Source: Selenomonas bovis DSM 23594 (GTDB lineage Bacteria > Bacillota > Negativicutes > Selenomonadales > Selenomonadaceae). Taken from it: a stretch of 64,000 nucleotides of DNA. Below the pieces are notes generated by a model. That model ran no database searches and was not told the origin of the DNA. It saw only the letters and a list, made by a program, of their open reading frames with translations. Below are positions 1-8,052 of the stretch, piece by piece (within the stretch, counting starts at the first letter, position 1; each line of letters begins with the position of its first letter). The stretch covers positions 1 to 64,000 of the forward strand of contig NZ_KB908389.1 in NCBI RefSeq assembly GCF_000381005.1. Direction: 5' to 3'. The translations under genes were made by a program, and so were the position numbers.

Positions 1-100
1 AATCTAGTAAGACCCCTTGAAGAATACGAGGTAGATAGGGCAGGAGTGGAAGTGCCGCGAGGCATGAAGCGGACTGCTACTAATAGGTCGAGGGCTTATC
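1..100 (+). rRNA. 23S rRNA, 3' end (partial)
   Basis: The window opens inside the 3' end of a large-subunit rRNA. The text around 75-95 (CTACTAATAGGTCGAGGGC) is the nearly invariant 3' end of bacterial 23S rRNA. The gene continues upstream of the window. The end is placed just before the T-run at 101-105 and is accurate to a few bases. The 5S rRNA and three tRNAs follow directly, as in a normal rrn operon. Confidence 0.93.
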
Positions 101-166
101 TTTTTATCCATAATGTCAGGGCGTTTCTTCTGTATAGTTTTGAGAGAACATGTCTCTCAATAAGAT

Positions 167-283
167 ATCCGGTGATGATGCCTGGATGGATCCACCTGTT
201 CCCATACCGAACACAGTAGTTAAGCATCCAGAGGCCGAAAGTACTTGCCTGGTGACGGGCTGGGAGGATAGGAAGTTGCCGGT
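167..283 (+). rRNA. 5S rRNA
   Basis: The core CCCATACCGAACACAG at 200-215 and the following GTTAAGC are the conserved loop sequences of 5S rRNA. The termini pair (CCGGTGA at 169-175 with TTGCCGG at 276-282), giving helix I and a length close to the usual 117 nt. It lies about 65 bp after the 23S end and only a few bases before tRNA-His, consistent with one processed rrn transcript. Confidence 0.93.
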
Positions 284-289
284 TCTGAT

Positions 290-366
290 GGCGGCTTTGG
301 TGAAGCGGTTAACACACTGGATTGTGGCTCCAGCATGCGTGGGTTCGATCCCCACAAGTCGCCCCA
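290..366 (+). tRNA. tRNA-His (anticodon GTG)
   Basis: A cloverleaf can be drawn with anticodon loop TTGTGGC between CTGGA and TCCAG, giving GTG (His). The acceptor has the extra G-1:C73 pair typical of tRNA-His: G290 pairs with C363 and the helix has eight pairs. The CCA end is encoded (364-366). The T loop reads GTTCGATC. It is the first of three tRNAs trailing the 5S gene. Confidence 0.93.
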
Positions 367-373
367 TTTTTAT

Positions 374-449
374 AGGGGTATAGCTCAACTGGTAGAGCAA
401 CGGTCTCCAAAACCGTAGGTTGTGAGTTCAAGTCTTACTGCCCCTGCCA
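374..449 (+). tRNA. tRNA-Trp (anticodon CCA)
   Basis: The cloverleaf has acceptor AGGGGTA pairing with TGCCCCT, D arm AGCTCAACTGGTAGAGC, and anticodon loop CTCCAAA giving CCA (Trp). The 3' CCA is encoded at 447-449. It follows tRNA-His by seven bases. This is the ordinary UGG-reading tryptophan tRNA, which matters for the in-frame TGA seen at 30930. Confidence 0.92.
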
Positions 450-454
450 TCTAT

Positions 455-545
455 GGAGTGGTACTCAAGAGGCTGAAGAGGACGGTTTGCTAAATCGTTA
501 GGCTGGGTAACCGGTGCGGAGGTTCGAATCCTCTCCACTCCGCCA
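455..545 (+). tRNA. tRNA-Ser (anticodon GCT)
   Basis: A class II tRNA with a long variable arm (near 502-518). Acceptor GGAGTGG pairs with the bases ending CCACTCC at 541; the anticodon loop TTGCTAA gives GCT, reading AGC/AGU serine codons. The T loop is GTTCGAATC and CCA is encoded at 543-545. Confidence 0.92.
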
Positions 546-558
546 CTTTGAAGAATTG

Positions 559-596
559 CCATCGCATTGCAAGGTTTGCAGTGCGATGGTTTTTGT
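559..596 (+). terminator. Rho-independent terminator of the rRNA/tRNA operon
   Basis: CCATCGCA (559-566) pairs with TGCGATGG (582-589) and is followed by a T-rich run. It lies 14 bp after tRNA-Ser and is the likely end of the rrn transcript. Confidence 0.8.
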
Positions 597-686
597 TGTG
601 ATAGAACTGCATACACTATCATTCTGGCACGTTTGCCGGGGTTGATAAATAGGCACCGTCGATTTGTACCGCATTTCGCATGAGAA

Positions 687-724
687 TCCCCGCTGCGAAG
701 CAAACGCTTCGCAGCGGGGATTTT
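687..724 (+). terminator. Second strong terminator-like hairpin
   Basis: A 15-bp perfect stem (687-701 with 706-720, loop AAAC), followed by TTTT. It probably acts as a back-up terminator for the rrn operon. The 546-865 spacer contains only this hairpin, the one at 559 and an AT-rich stretch (725-850) that probably holds the promoter of the next operon. No gene is visible in the spacer. Confidence 0.75.
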
Positions 725-865
725 ATATTATTTCATTCTATAGGTGCCTTTTATATATGATAGAAAAGATAAAGTTTTCACAAGAAATATACAACAGGAT
801 TTTTTGGTTGTACGTCGAATGAATAAAAAGATAGAAGAAATCAAAATAGGAAAGAGGGTCTGTGC

Positions 866-1267
866 ATGCAGTTGGAAGAAGGTGTTGTACTGGAGATCGT
901 TGCAGAGGGAAAACGTGCACGTGTGCGCGTTGGGCGGCATGAGGAGTGCACGGGCTGCGGCGCTTGCGGTGCAGCCCACCATGCGGTGGCGGACGTGCGA
1001 AGCAATAGCTTTTGCCTGAAACCTGGAATGCGCGTCCGCTTTGCGCTGCCGGATCATTCCGTCGTGCTTGGCGCATTCATCGTGTTCATCGTGCCGCTTG
1101 CACTGGCCGCACTTGGCGGTTTTGCCTGCTGGCTAGCGGTGCCGAGCGACTTTGCAGCCGTCTGCGGCGCTGTTTGCGGGGCGCTGTTCGGGATCCTGCT
1201 CGTCCGGCTCTTCGACCGGCGGGTGCAGGAGCAGCAGCCATATGTGGTGGAGATCATCAGGAATTAG
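866..1267 (+). CDS. SoxR-reducing system protein RseC family
   Basis: A 133-residue protein of the RseC/MucC family. An N-terminal beta-rich part carries a C28-x2-C31-x2-C34 cluster (ECTGCGACG) that may hold a metal or Fe-S centre. Two adjacent hydrophobic helices follow (about 68-90 and 93-115), then a short basic, cytoplasmic tail. In other bacteria RseC is linked to Rnf-like complexes, for example reduction of SoxR or support of ApbE/Rnf function. It is the first gene of an operon with rnfCDGEAB, starting 49 bp before rnfC. The family is well supported; its exact role here is inferred from the neighbourhood. Confidence 0.85.
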   Translation: MQLEEGVVLEIVAEGKRARVRVGRHEECTGCGACGAAHHAVADVRSNSFCLKPGMRVRFALPDHSVVLGAFIVFIVPLALAALGGFACWLAVPSDFAAVCGAVCGALFGILLVRLFDRRVQEQQPYVVEIIRN

Positions 1268-1316
1268 CGTAGCGCTGATGCACGCGATGCTTTCAGAGGA
1301 ATCCAGGGGGGATATT

Positions 1317-2684
1317 ATGTTCAAGTTATTCCGCGGCGGTATCCATCCAGCTGATGGCAAGACGCTTGCGAGGGAGGCAGCTATCGAGACGATGCCGGCG
1401 CCCGCGCTCGTCGCGCTGCCGCTTTCGCAGCATATCGGTGCGCCATGCGAGCCCATCGTGAAGGTGGGCGAACAGGTGAAGCGCGGGCAGTGTATCGCGA
1501 CGAGCAAGTCGTTTCTGCACGCGGATATTCATGCCTCAGTGTCGGGCAAGGTCAAGAAAATCGAGGATGGCATGATCTTCATCGAGAACGATGGGCAGGA
1601 TGCCTGGGCCGATGGTCTGCCGCTCTCGCGCGATTGGCAGGCGATGACGCGCGAGGAACTGCTCGGCGCCATCGAGGCGGCCGGCATCGTGGGTATGGGC
1701 GGCGCGACATTTCCCGCGCATGTGAAGCTCATGCCGAAGAAGCCGGTCGATGTGCTGATCCTCAACGGTGCGGAGTGCGAGCCGTATCTGACGGCGGATG
1801 ACAGGCTCATGCGCGAGGAGCCGGAGCGCGTCGTCACGGGGGCGCGCATCCTCGCGAAGATTCTCGGCACGAAGCGCAGCGTCATCGCCGTCGAAGCGAA
1901 CAAGCCGGAGGCAGCGGCGGCGCTGCAGCGCGCGGCGGGCGAAGGCATCGAGGTCGCGGTCCTCAGGACGCGTTATCCGCAGGGGGCGGAGAAGATGCTC
2001 ATTTACGCGGTCACAGGGCGTGAGGTGCCGCTCGGCGGCCTGCCTATGGATGCGGGCGCGGTCGTGCAGAACGTCGGCACGGCCGCGGCGGTCACCGATG
2101 CCTGCCTGCATGGCCTGCCGCTCACGGAGCGCATCACGACGGTCTCGGGCGATGCGATCCTCACGCCGAAGAACCTGCGCGTGCGTCTCGGCACGAGCTA
2201 CCGCGATGCCATCGCGTTCTGCGGCGGCTTCTCTGAGCAGCCGGACAAGGTGCTCGCGGGCGGGCCGATGATGGGGCGCGCGCAGGAGAGCCTCGATGTG
2301 CCGATCACGAAAGGCTCGTCCGGCATCCTCGCGCTCACGCGCCGCATCACGGCGCACGGGCCGGAGCTCCACTGCATCCGCTGCGGACGTTGCGTGGAGG
2401 CGTGTCCGATGGGACTCGTGCCGAGCATGCTCTCCATCCTCGGCGAGCGGCAGGATGTGGAGAAGGCGCGCGATAGCTACGGCGTGATGAACTGCATCGA
2501 GTGCGGCTGCTGCACCTATGTCTGCCCCGCAAAGCGCAATATCGTCCAGTACATCCGCGTGACGAAGGGCGCGGTCAAGGCGCTTGCGGCGAAGGAGAAG
2601 GCAAAGGCCGCCGCGCGCGCAAAGGCCGCGGAGCAGGCGGCAATGGCAGGAAAGCCGGAGGGAAAGGGGGCCGCAAGGGCATGA
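1317..2684 (+). CDS. rnfC: Rnf electron-transport complex subunit RnfC
   Basis: A 455-residue peripheral subunit of the ferredoxin:NAD+ oxidoreductase. It binds NADH/FMN and two [4Fe-4S] clusters. The N-terminal GGIHP motif (in MFKLFRGGIHP), a glycine-rich nucleotide-binding stretch (GIVGMGGATFPAHVKL) and two ferredoxin-type CxxCxxCxxxCP motifs near residues 353-363 and 393-404 are all present. After residue about 412 comes an Ala/Lys/Glu-rich tail with no fold. The start is ATG 1317 because AGGGGG lies directly upstream; a longer frame running back into rseC has no such site. It overlaps rnfD by ATGA. The order C-D-G-E-A-B is the one found in clostridia. Confidence 0.96.
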   Translation: MFKLFRGGIHPADGKTLAREAAIETMPAPALVALPLSQHIGAPCEPIVKVGEQVKRGQCIATSKSFLHADIHASVSGKVKKIEDGMIFIENDGQDAWADGLPLSRDWQAMTREELLGAIEAAGIVGMGGATFPAHVKLMPKKPVDVLILNGAECEPYLTADDRLMREEPERVVTGARILAKILGTKRSVIAVEANKPEAAAALQRAAGEGIEVAVLRTRYPQGAEKMLIYAVTGREVPLGGLPMDAGAVVQNVGTAAAVTDACLHGLPLTERITTVSGDAILTPKNLRVRLGTSYRDAIAFCGGFSEQPDKVLAGGPMMGRAQESLDVPITKGSSGILALTRRITAHGPELHCIRCGRCVEACPMGLVPSMLSILGERQDVEKARDSYGVMNCIECGCCTYVCPAKRNIVQYIRVTKGAVKALAAKEKAKAAARAKAAEQAAMAGKPEGKGAARA

Positions 2685-3847
2685 AGGATCCAGTAGGAGA
2701 GAAAGTAGCGCAGCGCGGGAAGCTCGCGGCGGGCACAGCAAAGGCGGCGCCGCAGGCAGGAACTGCTGTGTCAGACGCGCCTGCAGTGAAGGCTGCGCCT
2801 GCTGCCGCGACCTCCCGGCCAGCAGCGGTCAAACCGGCAGCGGCCAAGCCAGCAGTGCAGGACGCGCCGCTGCTCACGGTCTCGAGTTCGCCGCATATCC
2901 GCGACGGCGAGACGGTCACGCATATCATGTGGCAGGTCAATCTCGCGCTCGCACCGGCGGCGCTTTTCGCTGTGTATCATTTCGGCCTGCCGGCGCTCGT
3001 CAACATGGCGGTCGGCATCGTGAGCGCCATCGCGGCGGAGTACATCTGGCAGCGCGCGATGCGTCAGCCGGTCACGGCCTTCGACGGCAGCGCGTGCATC
3101 ACGGGCCTGCTGCTCGCGATGTCGATGTCGCCGCTCCTGCCGCCCTGGATGGTGGCCATCGGCTCGGTGCTCGCCATCATCGTCGCGAAGCAGTCGATGG
3201 GCGGCCTGGGCTTCAATATCTTCAATCCCGCACATATCGGCCGCGCGGCACTCATGGTCTCGTGGCCCGTCGCGATGACGACGTGGACGACGCTTTCCGG
3301 TACGGCCTCTGTCGACGCGGTGGCAACGGCGACGCCGCTCAACGTGCTGAAGATGCAGGGCTATGACGCGGTCATCTCGCTCTTCGGCGGACAGGGCGCG
3401 ATGTACCAGGCGATGTTCCTCGGCAACCGCAACGGCAGTCTCGGCGAGACGAGCACGGTGCTCTTGCTCGCCGGCGGCCTCTATCTCATCTGGCGCGGTT
3501 ACGTGAACTGGTTCGTGCCCGCCGTGATGCTCGCGACGGTCGCCGCGCTCACCTGGGTGTTCGGCCCCGCGGGACTCTTCACGGGCGATCCGCTCTTCCA
3601 CCTCATGGCGGGCGGCCTCATGCTCGGCGCGTTCTTCATGGCGACGGACATGGTGACCATCCCGATGACGCGCGAAGGACAGGTGATCTTCGCGGCGGGC
3701 GCGGGCGCGCTCACGGTGCTCATCCGCCTCGTCGGCGGCTACCCCGAGGGCGTCTGCTACGCGCTCTTGCTCATGAACGCCGTGACGCCGCTCATCGACC
3801 GGTTCGTGAAACCGCGCATGTTCGGCGAAGGAGGTGCGGTGAAATGA
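2681..3847 (+). CDS. rnfD: Rnf complex membrane subunit RnfD
   Basis: A 388-residue integral membrane subunit carrying covalently bound FMN. The conserved core begins near residue 66 (LLTVSSSPHI) and is followed by multiple membrane helices. The TATPL motif around Thr218 matches the flavinylation site of RnfD/NqrB proteins. The first 65 or so residues form a Lys/Ala/Pro-rich linker absent from most RnfD proteins, so it is longer than the usual 320-350 residues. The ATG at 2681 overlaps the rnfC stop (ATGA), and rnfG overlaps its own stop in the same way, suggesting translational coupling. Confidence 0.95.
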   Translation: MKDPVGEKVAQRGKLAAGTAKAAPQAGTAVSDAPAVKAAPAAATSRPAAVKPAAAKPAVQDAPLLTVSSSPHIRDGETVTHIMWQVNLALAPAALFAVYHFGLPALVNMAVGIVSAIAAEYIWQRAMRQPVTAFDGSACITGLLLAMSMSPLLPPWMVAIGSVLAIIVAKQSMGGLGFNIFNPAHIGRAALMVSWPVAMTTWTTLSGTASVDAVATATPLNVLKMQGYDAVISLFGGQGAMYQAMFLGNRNGSLGETSTVLLLAGGLYLIWRGYVNWFVPAVMLATVAALTWVFGPAGLFTGDPLFHLMAGGLMLGAFFMATDMVTIPMTREGQVIFAAGAGALTVLIRLVGGYPEGVCYALLLMNAVTPLIDRFVKPRMFGEGGAVK

Positions 3848-4398
3848 AGGAACACGACTCGATGCTAAGAATCGCGGGCAATCTCATGGCGGCCTGCTTC
3901 ATCGCGGGGCTCGTCATCGGCGCGGTCTATTTCGTGACGGCGCCCGTAGCGGCGCAGTCCGCGGCCGCGCGCAAGGAAGCGGCGCTCCGGGCGCTCGTGC
4001 CGGAGGCCGACCGCTTCGTCGAGATCGACAGGCAAAATGGCTGGTACCGCGCGGAGCAGAACGGCGCGCCGGTTGGCTACATCGTGCCCGCGAGCACGAA
4101 GGGCTACGGCGGCGAGATCAAGCTGCTCGTCGCCGTCACGCCGGACGAGCATGTCATTGATTTCAAGATCCTCGCGCACAACGAGACGCCGGGTCTCGGC
4201 GACAACGCGGGCAAGGAGCCGTTCCGCGCGAAGATTCGCGGCAAGGACGCAGCGCATCTCATCGTGACAAAGGATCAGGGCAATACGGACGATGTGCAGG
4301 CGATGACGGGCGCGACGATCTCCTCGCGCGCCGTGACGCGCGGCGTCAAGAGCGCCGTGACGGCAGTCTCGAGCTATCTCGCAGATGGGGGGCGCTGA
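3844..4398 (+). CDS. rnfG: Rnf complex subunit RnfG
   Basis: A 184-residue protein with one N-terminal membrane anchor (about residues 10-32) and an extracytoplasmic FMN-binding domain. The motif MTGATISS places the flavin-accepting threonine near residue 158. Covalent FMN attachment by ApbE is known for this family; no apbE gene is seen in the window. It is translationally coupled to rnfD by ATGA and followed immediately by rnfE. Confidence 0.96.
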   Translation: MKEHDSMLRIAGNLMAACFIAGLVIGAVYFVTAPVAAQSAAARKEAALRALVPEADRFVEIDRQNGWYRAEQNGAPVGYIVPASTKGYGGEIKLLVAVTPDEHVIDFKILAHNETPGLGDNAGKEPFRAKIRGKDAAHLIVTKDQGNTDDVQAMTGATISSRAVTRGVKSAVTAVSSYLADGGR

Positions 4399-5060
4399 TG
4401 ATGACGACTGGTATCAAGGAGCTTTGGCAGATTTTCAGCAAGGGACTCCTCGCGGAAAACCCGATTTTCATCCTCGCGCTCTCGCTCTGCCCGGCGCTCG
4501 CCGTGACGACAACGGTCGTGAACGGCCTCACGATGGGCCTCACGGTCACGTTCGTCATCACGACGAATAACGTGGTCGTGAGCCTCGTGCGTCACTGGGT
4601 CAATCCCAAGGTGCGCGTGCCGGTCTACATCACGAGCATCGCGACCATTGTGACGGTGGCGCAGCTCGTGTTGCAGGCGTATTTCCCCGATCTCTACGAC
4701 GCACTCGGCATCTACCTCGCGCTCGTCGTCGTCTTCGCCATCATCCTTGCGCGTGCGGAGGTCTTCGCCTCAAAGCACGGTGTCGTCGCCTCATTCGCCG
4801 ACGGGTTCGGCATGGGCTGCGGCTTCACGCTCGCCATGCTCATCATCTCCGTCATCCGCGAGCTCCTCGGTGCGGGCACCATCCTCGGCGTGCCGGTCTT
4901 CGGCGCTTCCTACCAGCCCATGCTCATGATGGTGCTGCCGCCGGGGGCGTTCATCCTCATCGGCTACCTCGTGGCCGCGACGAAGACATGGAACAAACGC
5001 CGCGAGCGGGCGCGCGAAAAGGCCGCCCGCATCGCGGCAGCGAAAGGAGCTGAGCGCTGA
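4398..5060 (+). CDS. rnfE: Rnf complex membrane subunit RnfE
   Basis: A 220-residue integral membrane protein with about six hydrophobic segments and a basic Ala/Arg/Lys-rich C-terminus. Sequences such as NPIFILALSLCPALAVT and the SFADGFGMGCGFTLA segment match the RnfE/NqrD family, one of the two half-channel subunits that pair with RnfA. The ATG at 4398 overlaps the rnfG stop; a second ATG at 4401 is equally possible. Confidence 0.95.
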   Translation: MMTTGIKELWQIFSKGLLAENPIFILALSLCPALAVTTTVVNGLTMGLTVTFVITTNNVVVSLVRHWVNPKVRVPVYITSIATIVTVAQLVLQAYFPDLYDALGIYLALVVVFAIILARAEVFASKHGVVASFADGFGMGCGFTLAMLIISVIRELLGAGTILGVPVFGASYQPMLMMVLPPGAFILIGYLVAATKTWNKRRERAREKAARIAAAKGAER

Positions 5061-5635
5061 TGGCAGAATATCTGACACTTTTCATCGGTGCCGTCGTCGT
5101 CAATAACTTCGTGCTCACGAAGTTCCTCGGCCTCTGCATCTTCTTCGGCATCTCGAAGAATTTCAGCGCGTCGGTCGGCATGGGCATGGCCGTGACCTCG
5201 GTCATGACGATGAGCTCGATCCTCGCGTGGCTTGTCTATCATTTCGTACTCGAGCCGCTCGGACTCACGTTCCTCACGACGATCGTCTTCGTCATCCTGA
5301 CCGCGAGCTTCGTGCAGCTCCTGGAACTCGTCATCAAGAAGCAGGCGCCGGCGCTCTACAATATGTGGGGCATCTATCTGCTGCTCATCGCGACGAACTG
5401 CATCGTGCTCGCCGTGCCGCTCCTCAATGTCGAGAACAGCTACAGCCTCCTCAAGAGCATCGTCTTCGCCATCGGCTCGGGGCTGGGCTTCGCGCTCGCC
5501 ATCATCCTCATGGCGAGCCTGCGCGAGAAGCTCGCCTACGCCGCCGTGCCGAAGCCGCTCGAGGGCATCGGCATCGCGTTCCTGCTCGCGGGTATGCTCT
5601 CGCTCGCGTTCCTCGGTTTCTCGGGCATGATGTAA
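5060..5635 (+). CDS. rnfA: Rnf complex membrane subunit RnfA
   Basis: A 191-residue integral membrane subunit, the usual size for RnfA/NqrE. It has about six membrane helices and conserved segments NNFVLTKFLGLC and LGFALAIILMA. With RnfE it forms the inverted pair that carries an intramembrane Fe-S cluster in related complexes. The start overlaps the rnfE stop (TGATGG), and rnfB follows after ten bases with an AAGGAGG ribosome-binding site. Confidence 0.96.
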   Translation: MAEYLTLFIGAVVVNNFVLTKFLGLCIFFGISKNFSASVGMGMAVTSVMTMSSILAWLVYHFVLEPLGLTFLTTIVFVILTASFVQLLELVIKKQAPALYNMWGIYLLLIATNCIVLAVPLLNVENSYSLLKSIVFAIGSGLGFALAIILMASLREKLAYAAVPKPLEGIGIAFLLAGMLSLAFLGFSGMM

Positions 5636-5645
5636 GGAGGCCGCT

Positions 5646-6464
5646 ATGAGTACTACGGAAACAGCAATTCTCATCGTCGTCGTGCTCGTGGGTGTCGGCG
5701 CCTTTTTCGGCATCGTGCTCGCGCTCGCCGACAGGAAATTCTACATGCAGCAGAACCCGCTCATCGCCGAGGTGGAAGACGTGCTGCCAAAGGGACAGTG
5801 CGGTGCGTGCGGCTTCGCTGGCTGCGCGAAATACGCGGAGGCGGTGGTCGAGAACCCAGAGGTCGCGCCGAACCTCTGTGTGCCGGGCAAGGCCGCTGTC
5901 GCGGCGAAGGTCGCGGCGCTCACGGGGAAAGACGCGGGCAGCGTCGAGGAGCGCAAGGCGCATGTCCTCTGCCGCGGCGGCCAGGCGGCGAAGGATGCCG
6001 CGCGCTACGAGGGCGTCGCGGACTGCGCTGCGGCGAAGCTCGCCTCTGGCGGGGCGAAGGCGTGCAAGTACGGCTGCCTCGGCTTCGGCAGCTGCGTGCG
6101 CGCCTGCCCGTTTGATGCCCTCACCATGGGACAGGACGGCCTGCCCGTCGTCGAGACGCTCGCCTGCACGGGCTGCGGCAAGTGCCAGGAGACCTGCCCG
6201 CAGGGCGTCATGCAGGTGCTCCCCACGAGCGCGCTCGTCAAGGTTGCCTGCCGCTCGCACGCGAAAGGCCCCGCGGCGCGCAAGGCCTGCCCGAACGCCT
6301 GCCTCGGCTGCGGGCTCTGTATGCGCAACTGCCCGCACGGCGCCATCAAGATCGACGGCTGCCTCGCCGTCGTCGACCCCGCCGTCTGCAAGGCAGCAGG
6401 CTGCACGGAAAAAACCTGCCTCGCCAAATGCCCGACGGGCGCCATCCGCGAAGCGGTGGAGTGA
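5646..6464 (+). CDS. rnfB: Rnf complex ferredoxin-accepting subunit RnfB
   Basis: A 272-residue protein with an N-terminal membrane helix (about 7-28). A four-cysteine Fe-S domain follows (GQCGACGFAGC, then CVPG), and the rest holds several ferredoxin-type repeats: CLGFGSCVRACP, CTGCGKCQETCP, CLGCGLCMRNCP, and a final set ending CLAKCPTG. It is the entry point for electrons from reduced ferredoxin. It is the last gene of the operon; a bidirectional terminator follows after about 90 bp. Confidence 0.96.
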   Translation: MSTTETAILIVVVLVGVGAFFGIVLALADRKFYMQQNPLIAEVEDVLPKGQCGACGFAGCAKYAEAVVENPEVAPNLCVPGKAAVAAKVAALTGKDAGSVEERKAHVLCRGGQAAKDAARYEGVADCAAAKLASGGAKACKYGCLGFGSCVRACPFDALTMGQDGLPVVETLACTGCGKCQETCPQGVMQVLPTSALVKVACRSHAKGPAARKACPNACLGCGLCMRNCPHGAIKIDGCLAVVDPAVCKAAGCTEKTCLAKCPTGAIREAVE

Positions 6465-6556
6465 GGCGGGCGGGGGCTGGGGGTGCGGCGCTTGCCGGGG
6501 AATGCCGGGCAGCGCCGCCTCGCGTCTGTCATGGATGATATTTCTGAAGAGATGAG

Positions 6557-6615
6557 AAACGCCGTACCGGCGGCTCTTGCCTTTGAAAGCAAAAGCCATC
6601 GGTACGGCGTTTTTT
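6557..6615. terminator. Bidirectional terminator between rnfB and the Rrf2 gene
   Basis: AAACGCCGTACCG (6557-6569) pairs with CGGTACGGCGTTT (6600-6612), enclosing a 30-base loop that can itself fold. A T-run follows on the plus strand and an A-run precedes it, so it can end transcription of both the rnf operon and the convergent Rrf2 gene. Confidence 0.8.
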
Positions 6616-6627
6616 ATCGCTTTGCAG

Positions 6628-7092
6628 TCATTCCGCCTGCTGCTTGTGCGCGGTGGAGACCTCCTCCGTGCAGGCGCGGAGATTTTGGAGCACATCCGCG
6701 ACGGTGTGGCGCGCGAGGTCTGCCTCGAAGCGCTGCTGGATGCCTTCGAGCATGCCGTCGAGGCTACGGTGGATATTGCGGCCGACGGGGCACTGCGGGT
6801 TCGGGCGCTCGTGGAAATGGAAGAGCGCGTCGCGGCTGCCCGTCTCGACGGCGCGGTAGACATCGAGGAACGTAATGTCCGCGAGCGGCCGCGCGAGCGC
6901 GATGCCGCCGGGGCCGCGCTTTGTCGCGATGAGCCCCGCCGCGCGGAGTTTCAGCATGATGCCGCGGATGATGACGGGATTGCTGCCGATGCTGCCTGCG
7001 AGGAACTCGCTCGTGACCTGCTGCGTCTCGCCGAAGAAGTCGACGGCGGCCAGCAGATGGATGGCAATCGTGAACTTTGTGGAAATCTGCAT
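6628..7092 (-). CDS. Rrf2 family transcriptional regulator (YwnA-like)
   Basis: A 154-residue DNA-binding regulator. The N-terminus MQISTKFTIAIHLL and the helix-turn-helix segment EFLAGSIGSNPVIIRGIMLKLRAAGLI, with wing RGPGGIALA, are typical of the Rrf2 family. There are only two cysteines (about residues 100 and 141) and no three-cysteine Fe-S motif, so it is not an obvious Fe-S sensor. The start at 7092 follows a GGAGGA site; an upstream extension of 25 codons in the same frame has no such site. It lies 87 bp downstream of the NAD(P)-binding protein gene. In Bacillus subtilis ywnA/ywnB encode a similar pair, which suggests it controls its neighbour. Confidence 0.86.
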   Translation of the reverse strand: MQISTKFTIAIHLLAAVDFFGETQQVTSEFLAGSIGSNPVIIRGIMLKLRAAGLIATKRGPGGIALARPLADITFLDVYRAVETGSRDALFHFHERPNPQCPVGRNIHRSLDGMLEGIQQRFEADLARHTVADVLQNLRACTEEVSTAHKQQAE

Positions 7093-7179
7093 CGAACATC
7101 CTCCTTCGGCGGCCAGATAGCCGCCATTTTCTTTGTCCATTGTAGGAGGCGGTGCGCAGGTTGTCAAGGCAGAGGCGGA

Positions 7180-7812
7180 TCAGGCGCGGACGACGGAGAT
7201 GCGCTGCTGGCTGTGGCCGCCCTTTTCGATCTCGTCGACGAGGGCGATGGCGTAGTCGGCGTAGGAGATGATGGATTCGTTGCGGCTGTTGAGCGTGAAC
7301 TCCTCGCCCGCGAGGATGTATTTGCCCGTGCGTTCGCCCTCGGCCTGGAAATCGCCGGCGGGGCTGATGTAGGTCCACTGCGTATCCTTCGCCGTGCGCA
7401 GGAAGTCGAGCGTCTGCTGGTGCGCAGCCGCGACGCCCTTGAACGCGTCCGGGAAGTCCGGCGTCTCGGCGACGGTCAGCGTGTGCTCCGGATTGACGAA
7501 GAGGCTGCCGGCGCCGCCGACAACGACGAGGCGCACGAGCGTGCCCGCGAGGATACCCGCGAGATGCTTCGCGGCGTTCGGGATGATCGGGAACGTCTCG
7601 GGCGACCAGGCGCCGGCGGCGTCGACGACAGCGTCAAAGCCCGCGAGATCCTCACGCGTGAGGTCGAAGAGATCCTTCTGGATGTATTCCTTTGCCGGCG
7701 TATCATTCTCCGCGTGGCGGCCGAACGCGGCGACCTCGTGCCCGCGGCTCAGCGCCTCAGCGATGACTTCTTTTGCAACACGGCCATTGGCTGCGACAAC
7801 TGCGATTTTCAT
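7180..7812 (-). CDS. NAD(P)-binding protein, NmrA/SDR-like (YwnB-like)
   Basis: A 210-residue Rossmann-fold protein of the NmrA-like atypical short-chain dehydrogenase type. The start MKIAVVAANGRVAKEV gives the dinucleotide-binding loop, followed by FDAVVDAAGAW and LVVVGGAGSLFV strands. It lacks the Tyr-x3-Lys catalytic pair of classical SDR enzymes at the usual place. Proteins of this group (YwnB, BVR-B-like) are often flavin or quinone reductases or stress sensors; the substrate cannot be deduced. It has its own strong promoter with repeated operator-like motifs, and the Rrf2 gene follows on the same strand. Confidence 0.8.
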   Translation of the reverse strand: MKIAVVAANGRVAKEVIAEALSRGHEVAAFGRHAENDTPAKEYIQKDLFDLTREDLAGFDAVVDAAGAWSPETFPIIPNAAKHLAGILAGTLVRLVVVGGAGSLFVNPEHTLTVAETPDFPDAFKGVAAAHQQTLDFLRTAKDTQWTYISPAGDFQAEGERTGKYILAGEEFTLNSRNESIISYADYAIALVDEIEKGGHSQQRISVVRA

Positions 7813-7890
7813 GATGATGACTCCTCTCTGGAGGCGTACCTCCGAACCAGTTACTTTTTGTAATTTCGTTGGTTACTTTCTACGGTTTGT

Positions 7891-7919
7891 AATATACCAA
7901 ACTACAAAATATTTGTCAA
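7891..7919 (-). promoter_or_regulatory. Sigma-A-type promoter of the NAD(P)-binding protein gene
   Basis: On the minus strand TTGACA (7914-7919), a 17-bp spacer and TATATT (7891-7896) form a near-consensus promoter. Just downstream are two related motifs, GTTACTTTTTGTAA (7850-7863 on the plus strand) and a longer variant starting GTTACTTTC (7872-7892). They look like a tandem operator for a redox-type regulator; this is inference. Confidence 0.78.
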
Positions 7920-7950
7920 TAGTATTATTACATTTTTATGGCATCGCTTC

Positions 7951-7995
7951 CAAAAAATAAGACCGCATCGCTCGTAGCAGGAGCGATGCGGTCTT
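7951..7995 (-). terminator. Terminator of dcuB
   Basis: A 15-bp perfect stem (7959-7973 with 7981-7995), followed on the minus strand by ATTTTTTGG. It lies about 57 bp beyond the dcuB stop codon. Confidence 0.85.
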
Positions 7996-8052
7996 GGTGG
8001 AATCCGTATCTTAGCAGCTTTAGAGATCTGCGGGATGTTGCAGGCGACGCGC

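Noticed and set aside
1536-2741. Long open frames on the opposite strand of rnfC and many similar long frames elsewhere
   Set aside because: High G+C content opens antisense frames. They translate to Arg/Ala/His-rich sequence without known folds and lie wholly over well-identified genes.
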